64,000 bases of DNA, taken from the NCBI RefSeq assembly GCF_010389155.1, contig NC_057766.1, positions 1,674,001-1,738,000 on the forward strand. Reading direction: 5' to 3'. The translations under genes were made by a program, and so were the position numbers. Source of the stretch: Erigeron canadensis. Its lineage: Eukaryota > Streptophyta > Magnoliopsida > Asterales > Asteraceae. Shown in pieces: positions 1 to 12,400 of the stretch. Below the pieces are notes generated by a model. It was not told the DNA's origin, searched no databases, and saw nothing but the letters and a program-made list of their open reading frames with translations. How positions within the stretch are numbered: the stretch's first letter is position 1; each line of letters starts with the position of its first letter.

Positions 1-542
1 TTCGGTTAAATAGAGTTACAAGACATAAGACGGCAAAGTGAGGCTAAAATGTTTACATAAAATGGCGTATTTTGGACTCGACTAGATGAGGAGTGGCTGC
101 AACAAATAATATGGACTTATAAATATGAGTACAAAAAGTGGTGGTGGTCTCGTTGCTTATTCAGCCGAGAGAGTATACTACTAGTGAAGTAGCAGCCCAG
201 AAGAAGAAAAAAAATGAAAGCCAAAGTGGGCTTTGGCTCCTCTTGTCTTGCGTCCGGCCCAAAAGAAGGAAAAGAGGCGGTGGCCTTTTGTTTTTGTACG
301 CAGCAAACAACATCAACAACTGGAGTATATATATTTTTGCAAGCAACTCAATAAAAAAATATACTAGGTTACAATTAATAGGAGGTGTCGGTTCGGTGGG
401 ATTTGGAGAACTGGACTGTGGTGTAGGAAGTCAGCCGCAAAAAGACGAAAACACTTTGTTTTTGGTTTTTCGTTCGAAGCAGCAGCCGCATAAAAAGTGG
501 AATACATCATTGAGCGTTCATCAATCTCGTTAGACTTTTCAA

Positions 543-628
<86 letters not shown>

Positions 629-1545
629 GTTGCTTATTGTTAAGACTTTATTATTATGGATTTTATTTATATGATAGTTGTTAATTTTATTTGTCTTCCC
701 ATGAGTAGCTAATCTTTTTATCATCCGTCTTGATGGAGTGATATAATATGTAGGATTGCACAATTTTATAATTCTAAGTTGATTTCAATTATCGTTGTAT
801 CGTGATCTTGATGATTTAATTCCTTATTAATTATTATTTGATATTGGTGGCATATGTGTTCTTCGTTAGTGGTACTAGTTGAATACGTATGTGATTTTCT
901 ATTAATTGTTTGTCTATAAACAGTTATCACTAGTTCATGGTATGATAGTGAATGTCATTTAATAAAAGGAGTTATTTTGTCAACGTATTGTGTAACGGTT
1001 GGTGGTACCACGTTATCTTCACATAGGTACAATTGTTAATTCGATAGTCAAACAAACTAGTTGGTTAGGGAAATTTTTTTAAGCGTTGGTGGTACCAGCT
1101 TTTACAAAGGAACTGATTAATTAGGTGATTTAAATAATTTTACAAACGTTGGTGGTACCAGTTTGTGTCTTTGTTTTGTCACGATTATCTTTATCAACTT
1201 AATTTAAATTTGAGCTTCATTAATGTGCAATCCGAACATGTTGATGAGCAAGGTCAAGACGGATGACTTTTAAATCTCTTTTGTCATAAAATACAACCAA
1301 ATTCTCTTTTCGATTAATCCTACGGGATTACTAACTTTTGCAACGTGGCAACTCGGCCATAAAAACCCCTTTTTAATCTGAATTACTTTATTTGAACAAT
1401 TGCTTACAAAGTCCTTGTGTTCAACCTCGGATTTTCCGGTTTACTATACTGCATATAAACGGGTTCACTGCCTGTAAGTGTGTTGTAGTCAGTTTTCTAG
1501 TAGTTCGTGTTTTATAAATTTTATTACTCGATTTAACACATCAAT
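1..1545 (+). repeat. LTR-like repeat copy A (left edge uncertain)
   Basis: From about 700 to 1545 this stretch is clearly similar to 5208-6037: a shared block around the words tgagtagctaa and catccgtcttgatgga, several copies of the word TTGGTGGTACCA, a shared block around actgcctgtaagtgtgt, and the same end (cacatca). Nothing in 1-540 reads as a known protein. The open frame at 138-533 is lysine-rich and has no recognisable domain. The left boundary of the element is not visible. It is most likely an old LTR or non-autonomous element of the same family as 4397-6037. Confidence 0.5.
547..628. repeat. (ATT)n microsatellite
   Basis: An uninterrupted run of about 27 ATT/TTA trinucleotides lies inside the LTR-like repeat. 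Its length makes it a likely polymorphic marker and a possible assembly weak point. Confidence 0.95.
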
Positions 1546-1555
1546 CTAGTTATTA

Positions 1556-2196
1556 AATTTATAAACACGAATCACTGGAAAACTGACTACAACACACTTA
1601 CGGGCAGTGTACCCGTTCGCATGCAGTATAGTAACCGGTAAATCCGAGATCGTTCACAAGGACTTTTGTAAGCAATTGTCTTAAGAAATGTGATTGAAGA
1701 AAATGGGGGTTTTGTGGCCGAATTACCACATTGCAAAGTCAGTGAAATTTGTTAGTAATCCCTCAGGATTAATCGAAAAAAGATTTTGTTGTTTTAAACA
1801 ATAGTTTAAAGGTCACCCATCTTGATTTCGCTCGACAACATGTTAAGATTGCATATTTGATTAAGTTCAAATTCAATTTAGTTGATTAAATAACCGAGAC
1901 TTAAATTGATCGCCAACCCCGTACCCGTCAAGTTAACAACTTCATTTGACTCTCTTGTTTAAACTAGTTCCATTATTAAGACCGGTACCCCGAGACACCT
2001 TTTTATAACTTTACTAATTCAACAATGATTTTGATCATTTCAGATAACAAATGTGTCTTTTGATTGTACCCAACCATTAACCCATTAATTCTTATTAATT
2101 ATTAATTACCTTTTACCGTACCCGTCATAGAACCAATCGCTTCCAACTAAGCGATCAAAATAACTTCTACCAAACCCGAGTTGCCACTAAGATTGT
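1556..2196 (-). repeat. Inverted, diverged copy B of the same LTR-like repeat
   Basis: Read on the minus strand, about 1556-1900 matches about 1190-1540 of copy A, including the words caattgcttac, cgattaatcctgaggg and the block around acacttacgggcagtg. The two arms form a near head-to-head inverted repeat centred near 1550. Homology fades towards 2196, where another inverted copy starts with the full terminus tgatgtgcaaaatc. Confidence 0.6.
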
Positions 2197-3900
2197 TGAT
2201 GTGCAAAATCTAGTCTTAAATTTATAAACAAGAAATACCCTAGAACTGACTACTACACACTCTCGGGCAGTGGACCCGTTCATATGCAATATAGTTTAAA
2301 GGTAAGTCCAGGATCGAACACAGGGACTGATTAAGAGTAAGCGAGTTTAATGAAGTTTAAAAAAAAGAGTTTTGGATTTTAAGAACTCCCGTCACCTTGG
2401 ATTTTGAAAAGTTAGTTTAAAATTAAAAAGAGTTAGAAATTCCGGCCGTAGAATTTATTGAAAAGAGAATTTGTATATCAAGATTAATTAAAAGATCATC
2501 TACTTTGACTCCATGACACAACTTATTTAGGTTGCACTTAAGTTAAAACCAATTCAATATATTGATTTAATAACGAGGTTAGACAAAGAACTCACTAGTT
2601 GGCCACCTAACTTATTACCCTATCCGAACCCATTAACCAATTATTCAATCCCTAAGATCCGGTTACCACCTTCCCTATCAAGACCTACTAAATTGACTAA
2701 TTTGATTTGTTATTGCAAACAATTTCATCTACCGATTTTACCAAACCGTTAACACTTTGAATTCTATTATCTACTGTCGTTTATTATCTTGTTACCACAA
2801 GTTAACACCTATTGACTGTACCCAATTAACTAGAATAATGTAATCCTAAACTTAGATACCTCTAAATCGTTCATACATCATCAACAACAAGAGATAAGTG
2901 AACAAAAACTCAAAACATTAAGATCTCGACAAAACGTTTAACTATCAATATTGAATTCATAAAATATGCAACCATAATTCATTGTATCACTTCATCTAAG
3001 TAGATGATTAAAATACTTAGCTACTCATGACAAGACAAATAAAACTAAAAATTACCGAATAAATAGAATCCATAATACTAATTGTATAGTAATTAAAATC
3101 TTGTAATATTGTAACTAATAACTAAAATAGAGAAAGTAAAGTAATCGAACAATGTGAGATGGAAGGGACGATCGAATTGCTGCTGCTATTTGACGAATAC
3201 AAGAAAGGAAAAACCAATTTATTTTTTTCTGCTTGTGGCTCTCAACCTCACGCACCGACCTCTCTCCTTTTTGTTCCACACGAACCGACCTCAAAAACAA
3301 ATTCCCTACTAACCGACTCTTCTTCGATTCCCTCCTCCCTCTCCTTTTGTCAAGCACCTCAATCTTATATTTGTAGTTTAGTTTTCTTAAATCCCAAGAT
3401 TAGGACTCCTTTCTCGCCGACCTATTTTTTACAAAACAAGAGGTTGCGCCCTCTTTTTCTTCTAGGCTCACGAATGATCTGGCCCAAGTGGGCTGCCCCA
3501 CTTGTTCTTTTCTTTGCTGGGCCGTTTCTCCTCTGTAGCCCATGTCTTTCTCTCTTTTGATGGGCTACGAACAACAGCCCAAAGGCCACTCGACTTGTTC
3601 TCTTTTCTCTCGACCGAGCACACCAACAACATCACCACTTTTATAATACTAAGAGTATTGTCCATTCATTCAAACTCACATACAGCAAAGTTTATAAGTC
3701 ATTTTAGCACAAATTGAAACTATCTTCATAAATTGCTCGATTCAACGCATTCATGTCAAATTTCATCTCATAGACCTATCATCCAAATAAAACAAATATT
3801 AAGTATAAAAGTCTATAAAAACGACGATAATTCAAACATAAAAGTATAAACGATATCGCATAAAATAAATATATATAAAATAGGCGATATCAATTGTGCA
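2197..3900 (-). repeat. Inverted copy C of the LTR-like repeat
   Basis: It begins with tgatgtgcaaaatc, the reverse complement of the 3' terminus of the copy at 4397-6037. It carries the conserved block around ctctcgggcagtggaccc near 2265 and the block around actcatgacaagacaaataaaa near 3025. The far boundary near 3.8-3.9 kb is approximate. The open frames at 3159-3717 are C/T-rich and have no recognisable domain; I do not call a gene. Confidence 0.5.
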
Positions 3901-3934
3901 AAAATTATCCGAAATCAATAATTAAATGATAAAG

Positions 3935-4235
3935 AATTAATAAACTAAGATCACGACACAACGTTAAATTAAATCAACTTGAATTATAAAAATAATGCAA
4001 TCTTTACATATTGTCTCACTCCATCAAGATGGATGAGAAGGCGATTAGCCACTCATATTAAAATACGAATAACAAATCAAATAGAGAGAATTCATCGTTA
4101 CCGAATACAAAGAATGGAACGAAAATAACGAGAATAATCCAATCGTGCTAGAAATCCTTAAAGATGGTTCAATAGATGAAAAATCTGGAAAAAGGTCTCC
4201 ACGAACGGCTAGAATGCAAAAGTTAGGGTTTTGGA
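3935..4235 (-). repeat. Fragment E of the same LTR-like repeat, inverted
   Basis: The segment with actccatcaagatggatga and the following attagccactcat is the reverse complement of the block at about 690-760 of copy A. It stops where copia integrase sequence begins near 4236, so it probably marks where the 5' part of the copia element was lost. Confidence 0.5.
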
Positions 4236-4396
4236 ATGTTGGTCAAGCCGCTGGTCTTTTCCATGACTTTTGTAAGGATCATGGCATAATTAACCAATAC
4301 ACCATGCCTGGTTCTCCTCAATAAAATGGTGTTGCTGAAAGGAGAAATAGAAGCCTAATGGACATGGTGAGAAGTATGCTTGCCAACACTAACTTA

Positions 4397-6037
4397 TGGA
4401 TGTAACTAATTTATACCCATTACCCACATCGTTATTAGCCATTTTAATATATGTTTTTAGTCGTTTTTGTATGCATTTGGCGCGTTTATGGTGTTTGTTA
4501 GTGTTTACAGGCTCTAAACAGGTTACGCGTCTAATTGGTACATTTTCGGGTGATTATTGGCCAGAAAGTACGTTATGTTGATGAGAGTTGATTTGAATGG
4601 ACGAGACGGAAGAGCTTAGCAAGTAATCGAGACCGAAACAAGTTGGTTCTATACAAGCTCTTGACTGCGCCGCAGTGGGGATGCACAAGCCCACTGCGCC
4701 GCAGTCCTGATCCACAAAAATTACTGGACAAACCCCCACTGCGCCGCAGTGGGGATGGCAACATAAGGACAGCGCCGCAGTCAAGTGAAGAAGAAAAGAG
4801 GCCGTGGATTCATACTGCGCCGCAGTGGTGGTCACACAAGTCACTGCGCCGCAGTCAGCCGCAGTCAAGTTGACCAATGCCTCACTGCGCCGCAGTGAGG
4901 AGAAGTCAAGACCCACTGCGCCGCAGTGGGTGCACGGGGAAAAGAAATCTAGGTCGGTTCTGCATCAGATTTTCAGATGGTATTTAAGCAAAAACCTAAG
5001 TCAAAAATTAGGGTATCCAAACTCTTTCTAGGAGCTGCTCTATCAGGATTCTTCCTTCTCCAATCAAGTGTTTCACTTAGGCGGACTCATCGAAGATATT
5101 ACGGGCACCCATCTAGATCGTATCCACATTATTGTCTTGCATTTTATTTTCTTCAAACAATTGGTACATCATGTTTCTCTTCTATTTTATTCATTATTGT
5201 GAATTGATCATGAGTGGCTAACTGTTTAATCATCCACCTTGATGAAACTAGACGGATAATGTGATTGCTATATTTTTAATTCAAAAAGGGTTTATTTAAT
5301 TATCGTTGTTCTGTGATCTTGATGATATTAATTCTTTTCATTAATTAATTTCGATATTGGTTGCATATGATTCTTCGTTGGTGGTACCAGTAGGATGTAT
5401 ATGTGATTTTAAAATGTTACTTGTCTATAAGTAATTATCACTAGTTCATGGTATGATAGTGAATATCATTTTAAGAAAAGATTAATTTTGTCAACGTGAT
5501 TGATATCGGTTGGTGGTACCACGTTATTGTCACATAGGTTCAATTGATAATTTGATAGTCAATAAAACTGATTGTTAGAAGAATTGTCTTGGTTTTGGTG
5601 GTATCGGCTTGGGTAATTCGACTAGAAGTTAGGTGATTCGATAATTTGTTCACGGTTGGTGGTACCACGTGAGTAGCTTAATCTTTTCACGATTATCTTT
5701 TAAACTCTAGAGAATTTGTTCTTTATCAAATGCAATCACATTTGAAGTCAAGGGAAGTCAAGGTGGATGACTTTTAATTATATTGTCTGAACTTTTCTTT
5801 TAAATTTATGCAATCATTTTGCAAACCTATTTATTTAATTGTCAAAAAGGAATTTCGAAGCAACACCCGTTTTCCAAACTATTTTACAAGCAACTAATCA
5901 TTTCACAGTCCCTGAGAACGAACTCAGACTTACCTCTTAACTATATTACAAACGATCGGGTCCACTGCCCGTGAGTGCGTAGTAGTGAGTTCTTTGGTAG
6001 TTTTAGTTTATAAATTTAAAGCTCGATTTTGCACATC
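4397..6037 (+). mobile_element. 1.64-kb LTR-like insertion D inside copia integrase
   Basis: The inserted DNA starts TGGATGTAAC and ends GCACATC(A). It is flanked by ACTTA at 4392-4396 and again at 6038-6042, while an intact copia integrase needs that sequence once (LANTNL then PTFLWTE). If the end is taken as CATCA the element has TG...CA ends and a 4-bp duplication; otherwise the duplication is 5 bp. No internal repeat of the ends is seen and no transposase or pol is encoded, so a solo LTR or a non-autonomous LTR unit fits best. It is a sister copy of the repeats at 1-3900. Confidence 0.75.
4664..4927. repeat. Array of eight palindromic words, ACTGCG-C-CGCAGT
   Basis: Eight copies (seven exact, one beginning ACAGCG) start at about 4664, 4693, 4738, 4769, 4814, 4843, 4884 and 4915. 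Intervals alternate between 29-31 and 41-45 bases, giving four pairs. Each 13-mer is self-complementary around one central C. In three copies the flanking bases extend the stem (CCCC/GGGG at 4738, CCTC/GAGG at 4884, ACCC/GGGT at 4915). Confidence 0.9.
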
Positions 6038-8226
6038 ACTTACCTACTTTCCTTTGGACTGAGGCCTTAAAAACAGCCGTTCATATACTCAATAGGGTTC
6101 CTTCAAAATCTGTCCCTAAAACCCCTCATGAAATCTGGACAGGAAAGAAACCGAGTCTTAAATATATGAAAGTATGGGGCTGTCCTGCTGAAGCTAAAGT
6201 CTATAATCCTAAGTCCTAACTTAAAGAAACTTGATCCTAAGACTATTACATGTTTCTTTGTTGGTTATCCGGATCACTCAAAAGGTTATCGGTTTTACTG
6301 TCCTACCCACACTACTGGCATCACTGATACGCAGCATGCCACGTTCCTAGAGAACTCAGAGATCAGTGGGAGCACGTCAAATTATAACTTCGATTTGCAA
6401 GAAGTACAAGAAGCGGAGGGAAGCGATTTGTCGGCTATTATTACTCCTCCGATAATTCCTCTTGTACAGAACGCTACTCCGAATGTCACTGATCCAACTC
6501 CTCCTAATGCTAATAATGAGACCACTAATGCTGAAGGATCTTCCGAAAATCCCGAGAATCAACTCAGGAGATCATCGAGGTCACGTAGGGCCACTAATTT
6601 TGATGACTTCATAACTTATCTCGCTGAAGTTGAGGACATTGGAAAACTTATTGATCCTACTTCCTATCGAGAAGCCATTAATAGTGACCAATCCACTCAG
6701 TGGAATGAAGCCATGATTGACGAGCTTAATCCCATGAAGCATAATGACGTGTGGGAATTGGTTGAACTTCCTGAAGGATCCACAATTGTTGGTTGTAAAT
6801 GGGGCATTAAAACCAAATTAGACCCGAAAGGAAACGTCGAACGCTATAAGGCCAGATTGGTTGCGAAAGGCTATACTCAGAAGGCTGGAATTGATTATCA
6901 AGAGACCTTTTCTCCTGTGTCTCGTAAAGACTCTTTCAGGATCGTTATGGCATTAGTAGCTCACTTTGATCTTGAGTTACATCAGATGGATGTCAAAATA
7001 GCTTTCTTAAATGGAGACTTACAAGAAGATGTATACATGCTGCAACCTGAAGGATTCATTCCAAAAGGTAAAGAGCACATGGTCTGCAAGTTAAAGAAAT
7101 CCATATACGGGTTGAAGCAAGCATCAAGACAATGGTACCTTAAGTTTGATGAAGTCATTAAAGAACAAGACTTCATAAAGAATCAAGTGGATCAATGCAC
7201 CTATCTCAAGGTCAGTGGGAGTAACTTTATAATCCTTGTTTTGTATGTAGATGATATTCTACTAGCAAGTAACAACTTGGATATGTTGCATGAGTCGAAA
7301 CGGATGCTTTCGTAGAAATTTGACATGAAAGATCTCGGTGATGCCTCTTATGTTATAGGTATCGAAATACATCGGGATAGGCATAATGGTATTTTAGGTC
7401 GTTCTCAAAGGGCCTATATTGAGCGGATTTTAGAACGCTATAGCATGCAACATTGCGCACCCACTGTAGCTCCAGTAGTTAAAGGAGACGTATTCGGAAC
7501 TTTCCAAAGTCCGAGTACTGAGATTGAAATGGAGCAAATGAGGATGATACCTTACTCATCAGTAGTTGGGAGCATTATGTACGCTTAGGTTTGTACTCGT
7601 CCAGATATTGCGTACACTGCCGGTATGCTTGGACGTTACTTATCTAATCCCGGATTAGCACACTAGAAAGCGGCTAAGAAAGTTTTACGATATCTGCAAG
7701 GGACCAAAGACTACAAACTAACGTATAAAATAAGTGACAATCTAGAATAGTAGGCTATTCCGATTCCGATTTTGCCAAAAGCAAAGAAGATAAGAAATCT
7801 ACTTCTGGGTATATTTTCATGTTAGCTAGTGGACCTATCTCTTGGCGGAGTCATAAGCAGAAACTGACTGCAACGTCCACCATGATGGCTGAATATATTA
7901 CCGTTTATAATGCTACTTGCCATGGGATGTTGATTAGGAATCTTATTAGTGGATTCAAAGTTGTCAACTCTATTTCTAGACCATTGAAGCTATACTGTGA
8001 TAACTCAGCTGCCGTAACTTTCTCGAACAGTAACAGTTCAGTTGGCGCTGAGCTGTATCTCGATACAAAGTATCTGTTTGTACACGAACGGGTTGAGGAA
8101 AATGTTCTATGTATTGAGTACATAAGTACGAATGATATGCTAGCGGATCCGATGACCAAAGGTCTTCCTCCTAGTGTCTTCGTAGGACACGTGTCGAAGA
8201 TAGGACTTACTAAAGACTTAATTTAA

Positions 8227-8552
8227 TTTAATAGCATATTGTACTTATTTGGTCATTAGTTTTATTGTTATGAAATTATCCTCCTTATTCATATTTTGTT
8301 TGTCTATTAATTACACTTTGAGTACTCGTATTGGTGTATTGACATTATTGTAACAAAATTTGTCTTAGTCAATTGATCATTGCTTATTAGTTTTAAATTT
8401 GAGTCATAGTTTGACTAGTGGGGGTCCTGAGTTGATGTTCTTCTCTATGACTATACTTATTGGCTATGATTTCGGTTTAAAACAAAATGAGTATTATTCC
8501 GGAACTTATTTGAATACTCATAGATAAATGATCGCTCGGTCAAGTGGGAGAA
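8227..8552 (+). other. Copia 3' untranslated region and polypurine tract
   Basis: This is non-coding sequence between the end of RNase H and the 3' LTR. The purine-rich caagtgggagaa at 8541-8552 lies immediately before the LTR start TGTTGGAA and is in the expected position for the plus-strand priming site. Confidence 0.75.
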
Positions 8553-9035
8553 TGTTGGAACCACGTTAGTGTGACCGTCACTGATCGTTTATCATTCCTG
8601 ATATGACAATTGACGATAATGAAATCCCTATGTCTAAGTAAATATATGATGGACGTATTTACTCTTAGAGACGTAGTATAGGGTTTCCCATTAGGTGATT
8701 GTAACTAAGAGGACTAATGATACACACATTAAACACCAGAAGGGTTGAATGTGTAAATACTAAAGGGTTGAATGTGTAATTACTCTCATTATAAATAGAG
8801 GGTAATTAACTCTAAGTTAAGGTGAATCCCTACACATAATTAAACCCTAAAATCGTGTGTTTCTCTCTCTCGAGATTCGTGCATAAACCCTAGCCGAATT
8901 TCTCATTTCATTATCACTTAATCACCTTGTTTTGGAAACGCAAATCCAATGACAAACATATTTAATGCCTTTACAGGTTCCACAGGATGATCTGGTGAGT
9001 ATTTTCCCTTGAATCAAACCATGTTTATTCCAACA
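8553..9035 (+). mobile_element. 3' LTR of the copia element (483 bp)
   Basis: It starts TGTTGGAA and ends TTCCAACA, a perfect 8-bp terminal inverted repeat with TG...CA ends. It follows the polypurine tract directly. A TATA-like tataaatag lies at about 8790. The matching 5' LTR is not in the window, so neither target duplication nor age can be read. Confidence 0.9.
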
Positions 9036-9429
9036 CATTATTAACTCGTACTCGACATTAAGAAATTTTACTACGATTTCGAGTCGATATCATAAAACCG
9101 AAAGTTCATTACAAATAACGGAAGATTAAAAATAAACGGATGTCACATTGAGTATGACTCCCTTGTCTTTAGTCTTTACAATAACACACACTTTAAAAAA
9201 TCGTTTTTATAAAAGTTTAAGATAATGACAAGACAAATACGTTTTAAATGAAAAAAAAATGAAAATAATGACAAGATAAACTACCTTACAGATGCCAATA
9301 ATAACTGCTAGCATCCATTATATGATTCCCTTTTATATTTCTATGCCCACTTTTATTTTTCTTTTCTTTTTTATGAAAAACATAAATACTCACTTCTTGT
9401 TCACCACCTTAATCATCTCAGCAAATTAG
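9036..9429 (+). promoter_or_regulatory. Upstream region of the MAX1-like gene
   Basis: About 390 bp separate the copia LTR from the P450 start codon, so the proximal promoter of the P450 lies between a retrotransposon LTR and the ATG. The sequence is AT-rich; a possible TATA-like ataaatac occurs at about 9382. No other motif is assignable by eye. Confidence 0.4.
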
Positions 9430-12400
9430 ATGGAACCATCAATCATTGGTCATGTAATCAAACAGTTTGGATCAGGAATAGTGTTCTTTGCATGGACATC
9501 TTCACTTTTATCATCATTTTTCACTATTTTTGCATTGGCTGTTACTGTAACCTTGGTTTATTTTTATGAACCGCTTTGGTATGTTAGGCATGTACCTGGT
9601 CCTCCAGTTCTTCCTTTGGTTGGAAACTTGCATTTGTTTAGTATACATGGTCTTGATTTGTTCACCATTCTTGCCAACAAATATGGCCCTGTCTTCAGGT
9701 TCGATTTCGAATTTATGCTTCTTACATAGTTCAATTAGTTCCTGTTTCAATATATATTATTAATAATTTATATCTATATCTATACTAACATTTGACCCGT
9801 ATCATTTTTTCAAAAAAGAATTTGATTAACTACTTTGAATATCTACCACCACCAACGCCGGTTCAACCTTTTTGGGGGCCTTAGGCTGAACCAATTTTGA
9901 GGCTTGGTTCATTGGCAAACAAATTAAGTGTAGCAGGTTTTAAGATTCAACTTTGAAAGCCGTTTCATATCATTGGCACATTAGGATCGATGAAAAGTAC
10001 TTACGATGTGTTTCAAGTAGGTGCATATACAATACACACCAAAATTACATGTGGTTTTAGCAAGGAAAAAAAAATACAAAGAAACAAGTAATACTAAGTT
10101 ACTAACCACAGACATCGATGCATCTCTAAAAGTAAGTAGCCGTATATACATTATTTTAGTGTAAAAGTACCTTAGATTTTAAGAGAAAATGATGGTATTT
10201 GGAGGGAGTTAAATCCATTTATGTTCACCAGAAAAAGGGAACCGATTGTTGTGTGGTTTTTATGATTCCAATTACTAAATAACCATGCTCTAAAAAAGAA
10301 GCTCAATGTATGCCTAGCCTAAAAGATTAAAATTTAGGGGCCTTAGGCCTGTGCCTAACTCTTTACAACTAACGAGCCGTCTCTGACCACCACCACCACT
10401 GCCGCTATCATAACACCGCCGTATCGAGTGGACATGTGAATACATACCTTATAATGCATTTGGCTCTCCAATTTTCTCAAAAAAGAACTTGATTTACTTA
10501 AATTACCAATCTCATTAATTTAATAATTTAAATACTTCCACCTAATATATCTATAATATCTTTAATAAGGTTATTTACAATATAGCCCAAACCCTTAAAA
10601 TAACTACAATACATTCTTTTATATCAATTATATTTATATTAATAACCACGTTACTATCACCATCAACGCCGCCACCACCACATGTCGTTGTCGTCATCAT
10701 CACCGCACCGCTTCATCGCGCGGTCATATAACTAGTTAATAATTAATTATTAATACTATATATATATATACGCACATACTACTCTTCAATACCAACGTAT
10801 CGACTATATATATATATATATATATATATCCTACAATTGATTTTTATTTTAATATTGGTGATTGTATTACCTAAACTAATAATGGTAAAACATGATTACT
10901 ATTGTTTTATAAATTTCAATAGTCTTTTGCTAAACCCAACTTAAATTATAATAATTAAAAGCTCAAACTACAAGTTACATTAATAAAAGATGTCTTACAA
11001 TTTGACTAGAAGAAATTAAACAATATGTGAAACTTTTTTCAGGTTTCACATGGGAAGACGACCATTGGTAATTGTGGGTGATGCAGAGCTATGCAGGGAA
11101 GTTGGAATCAAAAAGTTCAAGCAGATAGGCAATAGAACCGTGCCTTCTCCCATATTGGCTTCCCCTATTCATCAAAAAACTCTCTTTTGGACAAAGTATT
11201 TTTCACTTTTCACTTGCATTGATAAATTCATTTTAATTATATTTTATGTACTTTAAATGTTTCAATATACTTGTTTTTTAATTTATCTAGGTCTAAATTC
11301 CTAATGAACATGTGTCTCAATATAATTTTGTATACATTTGTTAAAAGAAGTTTTACAATCTAACATAGATCTACAAACCATTAACCGGCCTTGTGTCCTG
11401 GTGATGTGAAACACATTTATTTTTATATTTTTATATTTTCTGTTTTAAGTAAGATAAAAGGTGGTTTTTGGTCATTGATATATTTATTTAATTACACTTA
11501 TAAAGAAAAGTTTCAATACATACTTGTATATAACTACAGGGATCAAAGATGGTCAAGTATGAGAAACACCATAGTTTCAATGTACCAGCCAACACATTTG
11601 GCAACATTAGTGCCAATGATGCAATCTTATATTGAGGCCATTGCTGAAAATATTCGAGAGGATGAAGACATAAACTTTAAAGAACTGGCACTAAAAATTT
11701 CTACGGACGTGATTGGAAAAGCCGCTTTTGGTACCGACTTTGGCCTATGTCGTCAACAACCCGACCAACATCAGCAGCAGCAGCAGGAGGACGCCAACTT
11801 GTTTATCAAGCAGCACGTATACTCCACTTCGATGCTCAAAATGACCTTGTCGGGTTCCATGTCAATCCTGTTAGGCCTCATTCTCCCGATACTCCAACAG
11901 CCCTGTCGTCGCATATTTGTGAACATCCCGTGGACCACGGACTGGAAACTTCACCGGACAAACAAAAGCTTGACCAATACACTCGAAAGGATTGTGGACA
12001 ACAAGATGCGAGACAAAGAAAGAGGATCAAGTGATTTCTTGTCATTAATATTAAATGCAAGAGAAGCAAATACAATTTCAAGTCAGTTATTCACACCAGA
12101 CTACATCAGGGCCCTAACGTACGAGCACTTCCTTGCTGGATCAACGACGACATCGTTCACAATATCCTGTGCTGTTTATCTGATTTCTGGGCATCCAGAA
12201 GTCGAGCGAAAGTTGCTTGAAGAGATAGATGCATTCGGTCCGCGTGACCAGGTTCCAACAGCCGATGATCTTCAATCAAGATTTCCATATCTTGATCAGG
12301 CAAGTCCACCGTCAATTAAAGCAACCAAATTTAAATTCGGGAAAATGATTTATCGTTCTAAAGATTAGCTTAAAAATCCTCCTAAAACTATTAGATGGTA

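Larger units (their letters stand above)
4236..8226 (+). pseudogene. Decayed Ty1/copia pol (integrase, reverse transcriptase, RNase H)
   Basis: The domain order is integrase, then reverse transcriptase, then RNase H, which is the Ty1/copia order. Integrase is seen at 4236-4396 (NGVAERRNRSL motif) and resumes at about 6043 with [19 protein letters not shown] and the [11 protein letters not shown] region. Reverse transcriptase lies at 6395-7315 and contains the copia motifs IDYQETFSPVSR and LYVDDILLAS. RNase H lies at about 7750-8200, with YCDNSAA and the terminal MLADPMTKGLP. The copy cannot encode a working polyprotein. It is interrupted by a 1.64-kb insertion in integrase, a stop just before NGVAERR (about 4324), a frame shift near 6215, stops at 7313, 7586 and 7664, and another frame shift near 7750. 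Gag, protease and the 5' LTR are absent from the window. Confidence 0.93.

Noticed and set aside
138..533. 131-aa open frame as a gene
   Set aside because: Low-complexity, no domain, and it lies in LTR-like repeat with related sequence in copy C.
4554..4916. 120-aa minus-strand open frame
   Set aside because: It is the translation of the palindromic word array; the repeated CGAV residues reflect the DNA repeat only.
4664..4927. CRISPR-like regular repeat
   Set aside because: The repeats are 13 bp, spacing is irregular, and the context is a plant retroelement; no cas genes are present.
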